Assembly: GCF_001510715.1 (NCBI RefSeq)
Contig: NZ_LMTJ01000015.1
Span: 1 to 64,000 of the forward strand
Length of the DNA: 64,000 nt
Origin: Bacillus sp. FJAT-29814
GTDB lineage: Bacteria > Bacillota > Bacilli > Bacillales > Cytobacillaceae
Direction: 5' to 3'
Shown here in pieces: positions 8,039 to 16,696 of the stretch. The first letter of the stretch is position 1, and each line of letters begins with the position of its first letter. A model generated the notes under the pieces. That model was not told where the DNA came from. It saw only the letters and a program-made list of their open reading frames with translations, and did no database searches. The position numbers were made by a program, and so were the translations under genes.

Positions 8039-9490
8039 CTAATCTAGGCTGCCCTGTTTTTGCTTTTCTCTTGAATACCATTGATAAATTTTTTGTACAT
8101 CACTTATTTCCAGATCGGACACCGTGCCGCCTGCCCCGCCAAATCCAGATGATACTGACGCCCCGACTGTTCCCAAATCCTGTCTCCTTTGAAAATAGCT
8201 TTCCTGCATTTCGAGGCTTTGAATTTTATTTTTCAACATAAAAATGGTCACGCGATCTATGGTTCGATACCTCAAACTCAACTGGCGCTGGTGAATATTC
8301 CACCCGCCCGCCTTGAACTTTGCGATGGCCCAGAACGATCCAAGTGCCAAAAGGATTAACGACAGCAAGCCCCAGATTTTCAGAAAAATTATGGCCGCCG
8401 TGACAACCGGGATTGTAAAAAACCAGCTCCGAAACAGATATCGCCGCTTGGCCCGCTTTGGCAATGGGGTGAAAGCTGTTGTTAGAGCATATTCCGGCAG
8501 GTAAGGCCCGATGATGGCCCGAATCTGGTCTACCTTTACGATTGGAAGCAAAGTAACATTGGCTCCTTCCTCGTTCGCGGAGGACCCGCCGGCGCTTTCA
8601 ATATAGACCGTACCATAGCCAATCAGCTGCCTGATTATCGGTTCATTGATACGAATGGCCTGAATCCGCTTTAAAGGAACGGTTATTTGCTTTTTTTCCA
8701 GCAGCCCTTGGGATATGATGAGGTCCCCTTCTTTTTTCACCACGGCAAAGTTCGCATACTTTAGCATCGTGATGATGAGGCCGATCATCCAGGCGATAAA
8801 TAGGCCGATAAAGACGAAAATAACGATGGTTATTAGGTTATGAATCGCCCAGTCCTCGATGCCCCTGAACAGTCTTTTAAACGGGATGAAATCATCAAAC
8901 TGCGACAGCAAGGCAAAGAGGGCGGAAATCACCACCCCGGTGCCGCCGGAGGTCAATGAGAGAATGACCAATTGCCGGGTGGAGATGTTAAAAATTTGCT
9001 CGATTTCCGGTTCGGCTTGCGTGTCCCGGGTATCGGCATTTTTCGCTGCCGCGACATAGTCTTGAATGAGACTTGCTTCTCCCTTGGAGATGGCTGATAG
9101 GACGGCTTCCGCCTCATCGTCGCCGCTACTCCCGGCTGTTTCAATTTTCACTTTAACAAGCCCAAATAATCGTTGCAAAATACCTTCGGTTAAATCCATG
9201 CTTTGGATTCTTTCAAAAGGTATATAGCGTTTTTTCCGAACGAATATCCCATATTCAATCCGAACCTCGTCATTTTCGATTCTGTATGTATAGCGGTACC
9301 ACGACAAGATGCCGGAAACAAAGGTGAAAAGGACGATTACGAGTGCGACTATCAGAGAAAAAATCATTGATAATCCGCCATCTCGACCGGCCGAAAAGAG
9401 AATGGCAGCCACAGGAATCAACATGTTTTTAATTCCCTTAAGTGTATTAATCACGGTGGCAATCGGGTGAAGCCGTTTCGGTTCAAACAT
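8039..9490 (-). CDS. ydbT: PH-domain membrane protein YdbT
   Basis: A 483-residue membrane protein with three bacterial PH (bPH2/DUF304) modules: YRYTYRIENDEVRIEYGIFVRKKRYIPFERIQS near residue 70, EGDLIISQGLLEKKQITVPLKRIQAI near 290, and HQRQLSLRYRTIDRVTIFMLKNKIQSL near 420. Hydrophobic pairs precede each module. The start MFEPKRLHP at 9490 lies inside the end of ydbS (8-nt overlap) with GGTGGAGG immediately upstream, so the two are translationally coupled. B. subtilis YdbS-YdbT gives resistance to the bacteriocin amylocyclicin; the same role is likely but inferred. Confidence 0.92.
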   Translation of the reverse strand: MFEPKRLHPIATVINTLKGIKNMLIPVAAILFSAGRDGGLSMIFSLIVALVIVLFTFVSGILSWYRYTYRIENDEVRIEYGIFVRKKRYIPFERIQSMDLTEGILQRLFGLVKVKIETAGSSGDDEAEAVLSAISKGEASLIQDYVAAAKNADTRDTQAEPEIEQIFNISTRQLVILSLTSGGTGVVISALFALLSQFDDFIPFKRLFRGIEDWAIHNLITIVIFVFIGLFIAWMIGLIITMLKYANFAVVKKEGDLIISQGLLEKKQITVPLKRIQAIRINEPIIRQLIGYGTVYIESAGGSSANEEGANVTLLPIVKVDQIRAIIGPYLPEYALTTAFTPLPKRAKRRYLFRSWFFTIPVVTAAIIFLKIWGLLSLILLALGSFWAIAKFKAGGWNIHQRQLSLRYRTIDRVTIFMLKNKIQSLEMQESYFQRRQDLGTVGASVSSGFGGAGGTVSDLEISDVQKIYQWYSREKQKQGSLD

Positions 9491-9962
9491 CCTCCTCCAC
9501 CACCCTTGCCAATTTTGATATGTAGTGGCGCAGCTCATCGGCTTCGATTTCATCGAGGGCGGGAACGGTATGCATGGTTGCTGCCGTATGAACAATCACA
9601 GAAGCCAGTTTGTAGTTTCTAAGAATGGGCCCCTGGACTGTGTCGACGTGCTGGACGCGTACCATCGGGACAAGCGTACGGGTGCGGATAAAGATTCCCT
9701 CCTGCAGTTCCAGTTCTTCTTCCCTGACCTCATAGCGCCAGCGCTTCCACCTGAGTGACGGAAAGATCAATATATGTAATATGGTAAAAATAACGCCAAG
9801 TATGATGAGTATGATGGATATCCATTGAGGTCCTTCGAAAATATGCAGCAGGACGATCGCTGTAGCAACGATTGACCACTCGACAACTGCTCTAATGACC
9901 CCTGATATCCGCCACACCGTTAACGCTTTTGACGAAATTCGATTTTGTGGTTCAGTTAGCAT
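9483..9962 (-). CDS. ydbS: PH-domain membrane protein YdbS
   Basis: A 159-residue partner of YdbT with two N-terminal transmembrane segments (about residues 25-70) and one bPH2 module (WRYEVREEELELQEGIFIRTRTLVPMVRVQHVDTVQGP). The ATG at 9962 follows AAAGGGGG at a 7-nt spacing. First gene of the ydbS-ydbT unit; the upstream region up to cshA holds family A repeats rather than a gene. Confidence 0.92.
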   Translation of the reverse strand: MLTEPQNRISSKALTVWRISGVIRAVVEWSIVATAIVLLHIFEGPQWISIILIILGVIFTILHILIFPSLRWKRWRYEVREEELELQEGIFIRTRTLVPMVRVQHVDTVQGPILRNYKLASVIVHTAATMHTVPALDEIEADELRHYISKLARVVEEDV

Positions 9963-10070
9963 ACGTATACCCCCTTTGCGGCTTACCACATATAAGTATA
10001 CATGGAAATGATTAGGGGGACTAGTGCGCAAAATGTCTGGATCGGGGGTAGACTGCTATTGCGTAACGCG

Positions 10071-10276
10071 CTATTAGACACTTTTACTCTAACAGCACTC
10101 ATTTTGTCCTTTAGAAGCTGTCTATTAGACACTTTCCACTCTAACCCCACCCATTTTGTCTTTTAGAAGACGTCTATTAGACACTTTCCACTCTAACCCC
10201 ACCCATTTTGTCTTTTAGAAGCTGTCTATTAGACACTTTCCACTCTAACCCCACCCTTTTTGTCTTTTAGACAGCT
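10071..10276. repeat. Family A tandem repeat, four units of 51-52 bp
   Basis: Four near-identical units begin with CTATTAGACA at 10071, 10122, 10174 and 10226 and end with TTTTGTCTTTTAGAAG or close variants. The start and end of each unit (CTATTAGACA and TGTCTTTTAG) are complementary apart from two positions, so each unit can fold as a hairpin with a loop of about 28 nt. The same family recurs at 35335. It fills most of the 388-bp gap between ydbS and cshA; no convincing open reading frame is present. Confidence 0.92.
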
Positions 10277-10307
10277 TTCCTTTGTCTCAATCTCCTCCCT
10301 AGAGCAC

Positions 10308-10343
10308 AAAAAAAGCATAGACCGCAACGGTCCATGCTTTTTA
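10308..10343 (-). terminator. Intrinsic terminator of cshA
   Basis: AAAAGCAT-GACCG (10311-10324) pairs with CGGTC-ATGCTTTT (10328-10341) around a 3-nt loop, giving a stem of about 13 pairs, followed on the minus strand by TTTTTTTG. It lies just beyond the cshA stop at 10351. Confidence 0.88.
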
Positions 10344-10350
10344 AATAATC

Positions 10351-11847
10351 TTATTGATGATTGTAGCTTTTTGACTTCGGCTTACTGCCGCTAGGTCTGC
10401 GGTCGCCGCGCGGTTTTACGGGCGCCTTTTTCCGGCGGTCATCAGATCTGTAGCTGCGAGAATCATCCCTTCTTCGGCGGTCTCCGCCACGGTCGCCACG
10501 GTCAAATGACTTTCTTTCCCGTTTATTTGGAAGCGGCGCTTCTTCTGTCAGCTTCACCGGTGTTGTGTCCGGCTCTTTCGTCAGCATTTTCAAAACTGCT
10601 GCAACAACAGTCTCGGCATCATTGGCTTCCAGTAATTCCTCAGCAGCCGCTCTGTAATATTGTAGGTTGTTCGAATCAATGGTTGCTAAAATCTTATCAA
10701 CCACTGCACGCTGTTGGCCTTCCAATGCCTCATCAAGGGTTGGTGGCTTCATTCTTTCCATTTTACGCTTCGTGGTTTTTTCCACTACAAACAAATATGG
10801 CTTTTCGCGCGGTGTTATAAACGTCATTGCCACACCGGTTTTGCCGGCACGGCCAGTACGGCCAATACGGTGAACATAGCTTTCCGGATCTTGAGGAATG
10901 TCAAAGTTATACACGTGGGTCACACCGGAAATATCTAGGCCGCGAGCCGCTACGTCTGTTGCCACAAGCACATCAATCGAACCTTCTTTAAACTTGCGCA
11001 GGACAGACAAGCGCTTCGCCTGGCTCAAATCGCCATGGATACCTTCAGCAGTATAGCCGCGCAGGTTTAATGCCTCTGATAATTCGTCGACACGGCGCTT
11101 TGTTCGTCCGAACACAATCGCCAGTTCAGGTGATTGAATATCGAGAAGTCTTGTTAAAATATCAAATTTGTTCTTTTCCTGAACCTCCACATAATATTGC
11201 TCAATCAAAGGTACAGTCATTTCTTTCGTTTTCACGCGGACAATCTGAGGATCCTTCATGAATTTTTCCGCAATGCGCTGAATTGGCCCCGGCATTGTCG
11301 CCGAGAACAGCAATGTCTGGCGCTCTTCAGGAATCCCCGCCAAAATGGATTCAATATCCTCAATAAAGCCCATGTTGAGCATTTCATCCGCTTCATCTAG
11401 AATTACGGTCTGAATATTGTCAAGACGCATGGTTCTTCTGTTAATATGGTCGAGAAGCCGTCCCGGTGTACCGACAATAATATGTGGAGCTTTCTTTAAT
11501 GAACGGATTTGCCGTCCGATGTCCTGGCCGCCGTAAATCGGCAAGACGCGCACTCTCTTGCCCGCCCCGATTTTATAGAGCTCCTCGGATACTTGGATCG
11601 CCAGCTCCCGTGTTGGGGCAATGATAATCCCCTGAATCGCCTCTAAGCTCGTATCAACCTTTTCAACCAATGGGATTCCAAATGCTGCCGTCTTACCAGT
11701 CCCCGTCTGAGCTTGGCCAATTACGTCTTTATTTTCTAAGCTCAATGGAATCGTTTCTGACTGGATCGGGGTAGCTTCCTCAAAACCCATGCGCAGGACA
11801 GCTTTTAACGTCGCCTGGCTTATACCTAAATCTTCAAACTTGGTCAA
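10351..11847 (-). CDS. cshA: DEAD-box ATP-dependent RNA helicase CshA
   Basis: A 498-residue RNA helicase. Visible motifs: Q motif GFEEATPIQSE, Walker A AQTGTGKT, PTRELA, DEAD (residues about 150), SAT, ARGLD and HRIGRTGRAG, then a basic low-complexity tail rich in R, D, G and K (after residue 440) that binds RNA. The start is likely the TTG at 11847 (TKFEDLGIS), 10 nt after AAGGAG; another TTG three codons upstream sits on top of the ribosome site. CshA is part of the Bacillus degradosome-like network and aids growth in the cold. Same neighbours (ydbST, murF, ddl) as in B. subtilis. Confidence 0.96.
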   Translation of the reverse strand: MTKFEDLGISQATLKAVLRMGFEEATPIQSETIPLSLENKDVIGQAQTGTGKTAAFGIPLVEKVDTSLEAIQGIIIAPTRELAIQVSEELYKIGAGKRVRVLPIYGGQDIGRQIRSLKKAPHIIVGTPGRLLDHINRRTMRLDNIQTVILDEADEMLNMGFIEDIESILAGIPEERQTLLFSATMPGPIQRIAEKFMKDPQIVRVKTKEMTVPLIEQYYVEVQEKNKFDILTRLLDIQSPELAIVFGRTKRRVDELSEALNLRGYTAEGIHGDLSQAKRLSVLRKFKEGSIDVLVATDVAARGLDISGVTHVYNFDIPQDPESYVHRIGRTGRAGKTGVAMTFITPREKPYLFVVEKTTKRKMERMKPPTLDEALEGQQRAVVDKILATIDSNNLQYYRAAAEELLEANDAETVVAAVLKMLTKEPDTTPVKLTEEAPLPNKRERKSFDRGDRGGDRRRRDDSRSYRSDDRRKKAPVKPRGDRRPSGSKPKSKSYNHQ

Positions 11848-12209
11848 TGTTTTCAATCTCCTTCATCTATTTAAGAATATTTTTGATATTCAGTGCCAAA
11901 TCTATTCTCCCGTTACGGTTCAATTCACATTATATATTTTACCAAAAAAAAGACATTCCTCCCAAGGAGTATGCCCTCATTTACCAAAACAAAATCAAAC
12001 TTTCTTGATTCCGTACACATAAATTCAACTACGTCAAACGAGCAGCCATAAAACGGCCGGCCGATACGAGAGTTTTCATTTAATCATCATTAGACACATT
12101 GTAAATAATCATACCATCTTCATGATGAATATGCAAATGGGGACAAGGCATTAATTACAGCCTTGTCCCTAATTATTGTTAAAAATAAAACCCACAATAG
12201 GGGAAACTG
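11848..12209. other. Intergenic region between murF and cshA
   Basis: These 362 bases hold no supported gene. They contain the hairpin at 12139-12170, a palindromic CGGCCGGCCG at about 12054-12063, and AT-rich sequence next to cshA (11930-12010) where its promoter is expected. A small stem CTCC/GGAG occurs near 11960-11972 in the probable cshA leader, but no known riboswitch class was recognised. Confidence 0.5.
12139..12170 (-). terminator. Hairpin terminator after murF
   Basis: GGGACAAGGC (12140-12149) and GCCTTGTCCC (12160-12169) form a perfect 10-bp stem with a 10-nt loop, 40 nt past the murF stop. The sequence after the stem is not strongly T-rich on the minus strand, so termination strength is uncertain. 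Confidence 0.6.
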
Positions 12210-13586
12210 TCAGCTTTGCAGTGCTTTGACCACTTCTTCCAATTTCATGCCCCTTGAAGCCTTTACAAGTACGAGCGAATGGTTATTGACATGCTGCTCT
12301 AGTTCTTTAATAAGTTCACTTTTTTCCATAAAAGCAAAAACCCGCTGTTCCCCTAAGGTCTTACGCGCTCCTTGGGCAATATGACTGCCTAGTACCCCAA
12401 AGGTGAACACGAAATCAATTTTATCAGGATCCAAACCTTCGCCAATTTGATAATGATACTGTTCCTCCTGCGGCCCCAGCTCAAGCATATCTCCGAGAAC
12501 CAGGAGTTTTCGGTCATAGCCGCGAAGGTTGGCCACCAGTTCAATGGCTGCCATCATGGAAGTTGGGCTGGCATTATAGGCATCATTGATGACCTTTTCG
12601 CCATGCTTGCCTTCGACGAGTTCCATACGCATATTTGTCAGCTTGACTCTGCGGAGCCCTTCCTTCATTTTTTCAAATGGTATGGAAAAGTGGCGGGCAA
12701 TCAGCATCGAAGCTAGAGCATTAAGAATATTATGTGTTCCCAATACAGGCAATTCAAAGGTTTCAGCCGAAGCATTAATTTTAAAACTGTTTCCTTGATC
12801 CAGCTGATGGATTTCAGTTGGGTACAGATTATTTGTATCACTTCGGCCAAAGGTCTGCACCTCGATATTGCCTTTAAAGCGGTGAATCCGTTCCATCAAC
12901 AACGGTTCATCTCCGTGCAGGACAGCTAGTCCGCCTTCTTTTAGCCCCTGAAGAATTTCAAGCTTTGCTTCGGCAATGCCTTCTCTTGAACCAAGGTCAA
13001 GCAGGTGGGATTCGCCAATGTTGGTAATCACAACGGCATCCGGACAGGCAAGCTTGGTCAGGAATTCAATTTCTCCCCTGCCGCTCATCCCCATTTCCAA
13101 AACAGCAATTTCCGTATCTTCCCGTAAGCCCAGTACGGTTAATGGCAGGCCAATATGGTTATTAAAATTGCCCTCCGTTTTTTGCACCTTATATTCTAAC
13201 GCCAACAAGCTAGACGTCATATCCTTGGCTGTCGTCTTGCCGTTGCTGCCTGTAATGCCAACGACTTTTACCGATAACTCCCTGCGATAGCTGCGGGCCA
13301 ATTCCTGCAGTGCCACCAGGCAGTCATCTACTAGCAAAATTGGCAGATCCTTCGGCGGGTTCGGGACATCCTTTTGCCATAACGCGGCTGCCGCACCATT
13401 ATGAATCGATTGGATGACATAATCATGGCCGTCTACATGCTCCCCCTGAAATGGCACAAACAGGTTCCCGCGTTCAATTTTTCGCGAATCGATGGTAACC
13501 CCTGAAATGACGATATCAGCAAACGGGGTAATGTCATTTTGTATAGAAACCATCTCGGCAATTTGCTTTAATGATCGTTTTATCAT
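12210..13586 (-). CDS. murF: UDP-N-acetylmuramoyl-tripeptide--D-alanyl-D-alanine ligase
   Basis: A 458-residue Mur ligase that adds D-Ala-D-Ala to UDP-MurNAc-tripeptide in the cytoplasm. The N-terminal uridine-binding domain has GVTIDSRKIERGNLFVPFQG; the ATP loop is GITGSNGKTTAKD near residue 110; NDAYNASPTSM near residue 330 and VLGDMLELG near 360 lie in the central and C-terminal domains. The ATG at 13586 has GGAGGG 7 nt upstream. It follows ddl, which makes its dipeptide substrate, with a hairpin in the 60-bp gap. Confidence 0.97.
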   Translation of the reverse strand: MIKRSLKQIAEMVSIQNDITPFADIVISGVTIDSRKIERGNLFVPFQGEHVDGHDYVIQSIHNGAAAALWQKDVPNPPKDLPILLVDDCLVALQELARSYRRELSVKVVGITGSNGKTTAKDMTSSLLALEYKVQKTEGNFNNHIGLPLTVLGLREDTEIAVLEMGMSGRGEIEFLTKLACPDAVVITNIGESHLLDLGSREGIAEAKLEILQGLKEGGLAVLHGDEPLLMERIHRFKGNIEVQTFGRSDTNNLYPTEIHQLDQGNSFKINASAETFELPVLGTHNILNALASMLIARHFSIPFEKMKEGLRRVKLTNMRMELVEGKHGEKVINDAYNASPTSMMAAIELVANLRGYDRKLLVLGDMLELGPQEEQYHYQIGEGLDPDKIDFVFTFGVLGSHIAQGARKTLGEQRVFAFMEKSELIKELEQHVNNHSLVLVKASRGMKLEEVVKALQS

Positions 13587-13611
13587 CGGTTAACCCTCCT
13601 TCAATATAAAA

Positions 13612-13638
13612 TCGACACGGCATTAGCGAGCCGTGTCA
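13612..13638 (-). terminator. Hairpin between ddl and murF
   Basis: GACACGGC (13614-13621) and GCCGTGTC (13629-13636) pair perfectly, and on the minus strand GATTTTATA follows. It lies between the ddl stop and the murF ribosome site. It could be a partial terminator or an mRNA-stabilising processing element that sets the ddl:murF ratio. Confidence 0.55.
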
Positions 13639-13646
13639 TGTCAGTC

Positions 13647-14726
13647 TTAGAACGTGTATTTAATCTGCTGCTTTTCGGCATGCCTTTCCTTCGCTAGATT
13701 AACAAGACGCTCGATTAGTTCCGGATACTCGACACCGGTATGCTTCCACAATAGCGGGAACATGCTGAATGGGGTAAAGCCAGGCATGGTATTTACCTCA
13801 TTAATCAGGACTTTCCCTTCCTTTGTCAAAAAGAAATCAGCGCGCACCAGTCCGGAACAATCCAACGCTTTAAAGGAGCGTATTGCCATATCTTTAATTT
13901 CTTCATACTCCTCTTCTGTTACATCGGCTGGAATGATCAGGGCCGTATCGCCATCTTCATATTTCGCTTTATAGTCATAAAAATCCTTTTTCGGAACAAT
14001 TTCACCGGCAACTGAACATTCCGGTTCATCGTTTCCAAGGACGCCAACTTCGATTTCGCGAGCCACGACACCTTCTTCAATAATTACTTTTCGGTCAAAC
14101 TGGAACGCCTCTATGAACGCCGTCTGTAATTCCGCTCTGTTTCGGCACTTGCTGATTCCAACACTCGATCCGAGATTGGCCGGTTTGACAAAGCACGGAT
14201 AACCAATTGCGGCTTCAACCTTGGCACAGGCCGCTTCCTGGTCCTTCTGCCATTCGCTTTTAATAAACGAAACGTAATGAACTTGGGCTAGGTCAGCCTG
14301 GGCAAAAACATTTTTCATCATCACTTTATCCATACCGGCTGCAGAGGCCAGAACTCCGTTACCGACATACGGAAGGTTTAAAAGTTCCAGTAATCCCTGT
14401 ACGGTTCCGTCCTCGCCGTTAGGCCCGTGCAAAAGCGGGAAAATGACATCAAGCTGTGCATTTTCCTGCTGCTCTGCCTGGAATAGCGCCGGGGTAAGTG
14501 AGGCTGTTGACAGCTGGCCCGCTTGGGAAAATTCAAGCTGGCTAATATTTTCTGGTGGAGCGGTTAATTGCGGCCCTTTAATCCACTGGCCATCTACATT
14601 TATGTAAATCGGATAAATATCGAATTTTTCAAGATTTAATGCCTTAATAACCGCTAGAGCCGTTTGCATTGATACCTTATGCTCCGCAGATTTTCCGCCA
14701 TATAACAAACCTAATTTTGTTTTCAT
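13647..14726 (-). CDS. ddl: D-alanine--D-alanine ligase
   Basis: A 359-residue ATP-grasp ligase. N-terminal GLLYGGKSAEHKVSM, FPLLHGPNGEDGTVQGLLELLNLPYVG near residues 95-120, ATP-binding FVKPANLGSSVGISK near 185, and the Mg site LVRADFF with INEVNTMPGFT near 295-320 are all seen. The ATG at 14726 follows GGAGG at 7-9 nt. It supplies D-Ala-D-Ala to MurF encoded directly downstream, from D-alanine produced by Alr. Confidence 0.97.
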   Translation of the reverse strand: MKTKLGLLYGGKSAEHKVSMQTALAVIKALNLEKFDIYPIYINVDGQWIKGPQLTAPPENISQLEFSQAGQLSTASLTPALFQAEQQENAQLDVIFPLLHGPNGEDGTVQGLLELLNLPYVGNGVLASAAGMDKVMMKNVFAQADLAQVHYVSFIKSEWQKDQEAACAKVEAAIGYPCFVKPANLGSSVGISKCRNRAELQTAFIEAFQFDRKVIIEEGVVAREIEVGVLGNDEPECSVAGEIVPKKDFYDYKAKYEDGDTALIIPADVTEEEYEEIKDMAIRSFKALDCSGLVRADFFLTKEGKVLINEVNTMPGFTPFSMFPLLWKHTGVEYPELIERLVNLAKERHAEKQQIKYTF

Positions 14727-14941
14727 ACAAGTGCCTCCATTTTTTCATTCACTCTATTTTAACACTTTAGTAAATCAGAAAGGAAATACCTCTGCTCATG
14801 TTTTAATGTTTTTTTCTAGTATATGAATCATGATGCTTGCCTCACAACAATCTCTCGGAAATTTGTCAAGATTTCGCCAAAAGGTGGATGTTTTTTCCTG
14901 TAAGATAATTTTGTAGACACATATTTTGGAGGTGCCAAAAA

Positions 14942-15598
14942 ATGTCGGGGACGTTTTTATCAGTATTATTTTTTGGATTTCTGCTTGGAATCAAGCATGC
15001 AATCGAACCTGACCATGTTATTGCCGTTTCCACCATTGCCAGCGAATCAAAAAATATCAAACGTTCGGCGTTTGCCGGAATCTACTGGGGAATTGGGCAT
15101 ACAGCCACATTGTTTATATTTGGCATGGCAATGATTGTCGCTAAGAATACCATCACAGACACGCTTGCCTTAAGCCTGGAATTTTTAGTCGGGCTTATGC
15201 TTGTCACCTTAGGTCTGTCAAGTCTTCATTCGGTTGTTCCCCATAAGCACAGTCATCCTAGCGAAGCGTTAAACGGCAAGAGCCGGCCGCAGCTGAAGTC
15301 GTTTTTCATCGGGTTTATCCACGGCCTTGCAGGAAGCGCCGCAATGGTGCTTTTAACGATGAGCACGGTCTCGACCGTCTGGGAAGGCGCATTGTATATC
15401 CTAATCTTTGGTTGTGGCACCGTAATTGGCATGCTCTCCTTTTCAACAATTATCAGCCTGCCATTTGTATTGACATCTGGAAAACAAATTAATCGAAAAT
15501 TAAACAATGTTGCAGGAATTATCAGTATTCTGTTCGGCCTTTATTATATGTATAACTTGGGCATTAACGAAGGATTATTTTCACTTTGGTTTTCATAA
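14942..15598 (+). CDS. UreH/NiCoT-like nickel or cobalt permease family protein
   Basis: A 218-residue membrane protein with about six hydrophobic segments. The signature LGIKHAIEPDHVIAVST in the first segments matches the HxxxxDH metal motif of nickel/cobalt transporters and of the UreH proteins of Bacillus urease clusters; a second conserved segment is FIGFIHGLAGSAAMVLL. A histidine-containing loop (PHKHSHPSE) lies in mid-protein. GGAGG is 8 nt before the ATG. No urease or cobalamin genes are nearby, so the metal carried is not fixed by context. It stands alone between ddl and a convergent gene. Confidence 0.8.
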   Translation: MSGTFLSVLFFGFLLGIKHAIEPDHVIAVSTIASESKNIKRSAFAGIYWGIGHTATLFIFGMAMIVAKNTITDTLALSLEFLVGLMLVTLGLSSLHSVVPHKHSHPSEALNGKSRPQLKSFFIGFIHGLAGSAAMVLLTMSTVSTVWEGALYILIFGCGTVIGMLSFSTIISLPFVLTSGKQINRKLNNVAGIISILFGLYYMYNLGINEGLFSLWFS

Positions 15599-15603
15599 AA
15601 ACA

Positions 15604-15639
15604 CGTTGGGGGGTGACCCTCTTGAGTCACCCCGTTTAT
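15604..15639 (+). terminator. Shared terminator between convergent genes
   Basis: GGGGTGAC (15610-15617) pairs with GTCACCCC (15626-15633), followed on the plus strand by GTTTATATT. It fills the 37-bp space between the permease gene and the convergent conserved gene, and could serve both directions. Confidence 0.7.
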
Positions 15640-16412
15640 ATTACATTCAGCTTCCATTCTTTTGTCTTTTTGTCATAAATAATTTTGGCATGGCACGGTT
15701 TATCGGCCATTTCCTCATATTCCTCGTACATATCATCCATATTGGCAAAGTCCCCAAGAACCCAAGCAGGTATTTCAATCTTTGTCCGCTGTACATCTGC
15801 ATCCTTTAAAGCAAGACAAAGCCCTTCCTTAAAAAACGGCGTCAATGACAGGAGAATTTCCTTATTCACCGGCGGATAAGTCCGTTTTTTTCGGAGCCCA
15901 AGCAAAGACTTTTCAGGCTTCAATTCGCCAAGCTTGGCAGCAATCGTGTCGCTTAATAGCTGAAAGAAATCCTTAAACGTGCGATAATAGGTTTTGTTGA
16001 ACCAGCCATCATCATGTGCCAAATACACAAAGCGATTGCCCAATTTATTATAGAACGGCATTTTTAAATGGTGTTTATGGTGGCCCAAGTATAGTAATTC
16101 CGCCATTTCCTGTCCTGTCAGTTCATTTAGCCCTTCTTCCTCCTGAAAATCAATCCAGCAGAAGTTTCCGTATCCATAAACATCGTCTGCAGCCAATTTG
16201 CCAATCCGATTATCTGGACAATATTCGAGCAGGGTATGCATATTAAAATCAGCATCATCAAAACGGTGTTGGAGCAGAAGCAAGTTATTTAATGAACCAG
16301 AAAAGACAGCAGCAAATTCAGTGAATTCAATACCATGGGTTAGCACATACTGGTCCGATTGATTTAAATGGATATAGACTAGATCCCGTATGTCCTGATG
16401 ATGCTTTTTCAC
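15636..16412 (-). CDS. Conserved protein of unknown function, 258 residues
   Basis: I do not recognise a named family. The protein is soluble, with no signal peptide or membrane segment; it is rich in Asp, Tyr and His with motifs HKHHLKMPFYNKLGNRFVYLAHDDGWFNKTYYRTF around residues 135-170 and an acidic tail (DDMYEEYEEMAD). The reading frame extends further upstream, but GGAGGAG lies 8 nt before the GTG at 16412, so I place the start there. It is a single gene between the permease and mgtE. The even composition and normal ribosome site argue for a real, probably genus-conserved gene. Confidence 0.75.
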   Translation of the reverse strand: MKKHHQDIRDLVYIHLNQSDQYVLTHGIEFTEFAAVFSGSLNNLLLLQHRFDDADFNMHTLLEYCPDNRIGKLAADDVYGYGNFCWIDFQEEEGLNELTGQEMAELLYLGHHKHHLKMPFYNKLGNRFVYLAHDDGWFNKTYYRTFKDFFQLLSDTIAAKLGELKPEKSLLGLRKKRTYPPVNKEILLSLTPFFKEGLCLALKDADVQRTKIEIPAWVLGDFANMDDMYEEYEEMADKPCHAKIIYDKKTKEWKLNVI

Positions 16413-16696
16413 TGCCAAACTCCTCCGATCAACAACAATTGAATAATTATTAGTATATAGTTTCCTCGTACTGGAAATTCCTTTTATTTCACACCTATTC
16501 ATTTTAACAAATAATAGGCCAAATAGCTTATTTCAATTGTTTTACAAAAAGTATCTTTTGATTAATATTCCTGTAACTTTTTACGGTCGATTTTCCGGCT
16601 TTAATATCGCATACTATTAACAGGCATATAGAGCCTTTTATAGTAAACCTCGTCACGGCACCACGGGATCAGGCCCGGCGGAAAGGAGTGACTTCC

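Noticed and set aside
12054..12063. CGGCCGGCCG palindrome as an operator
   Set aside because: Too short and isolated between murF and cshA, with no known regulator match.
16503..16696. M-box riboswitch for mgtE
   Set aside because: The conserved blocks (such as the GGTGAGGCTCC-type start) could not be found; reported only as a possible ribosome-site hairpin.
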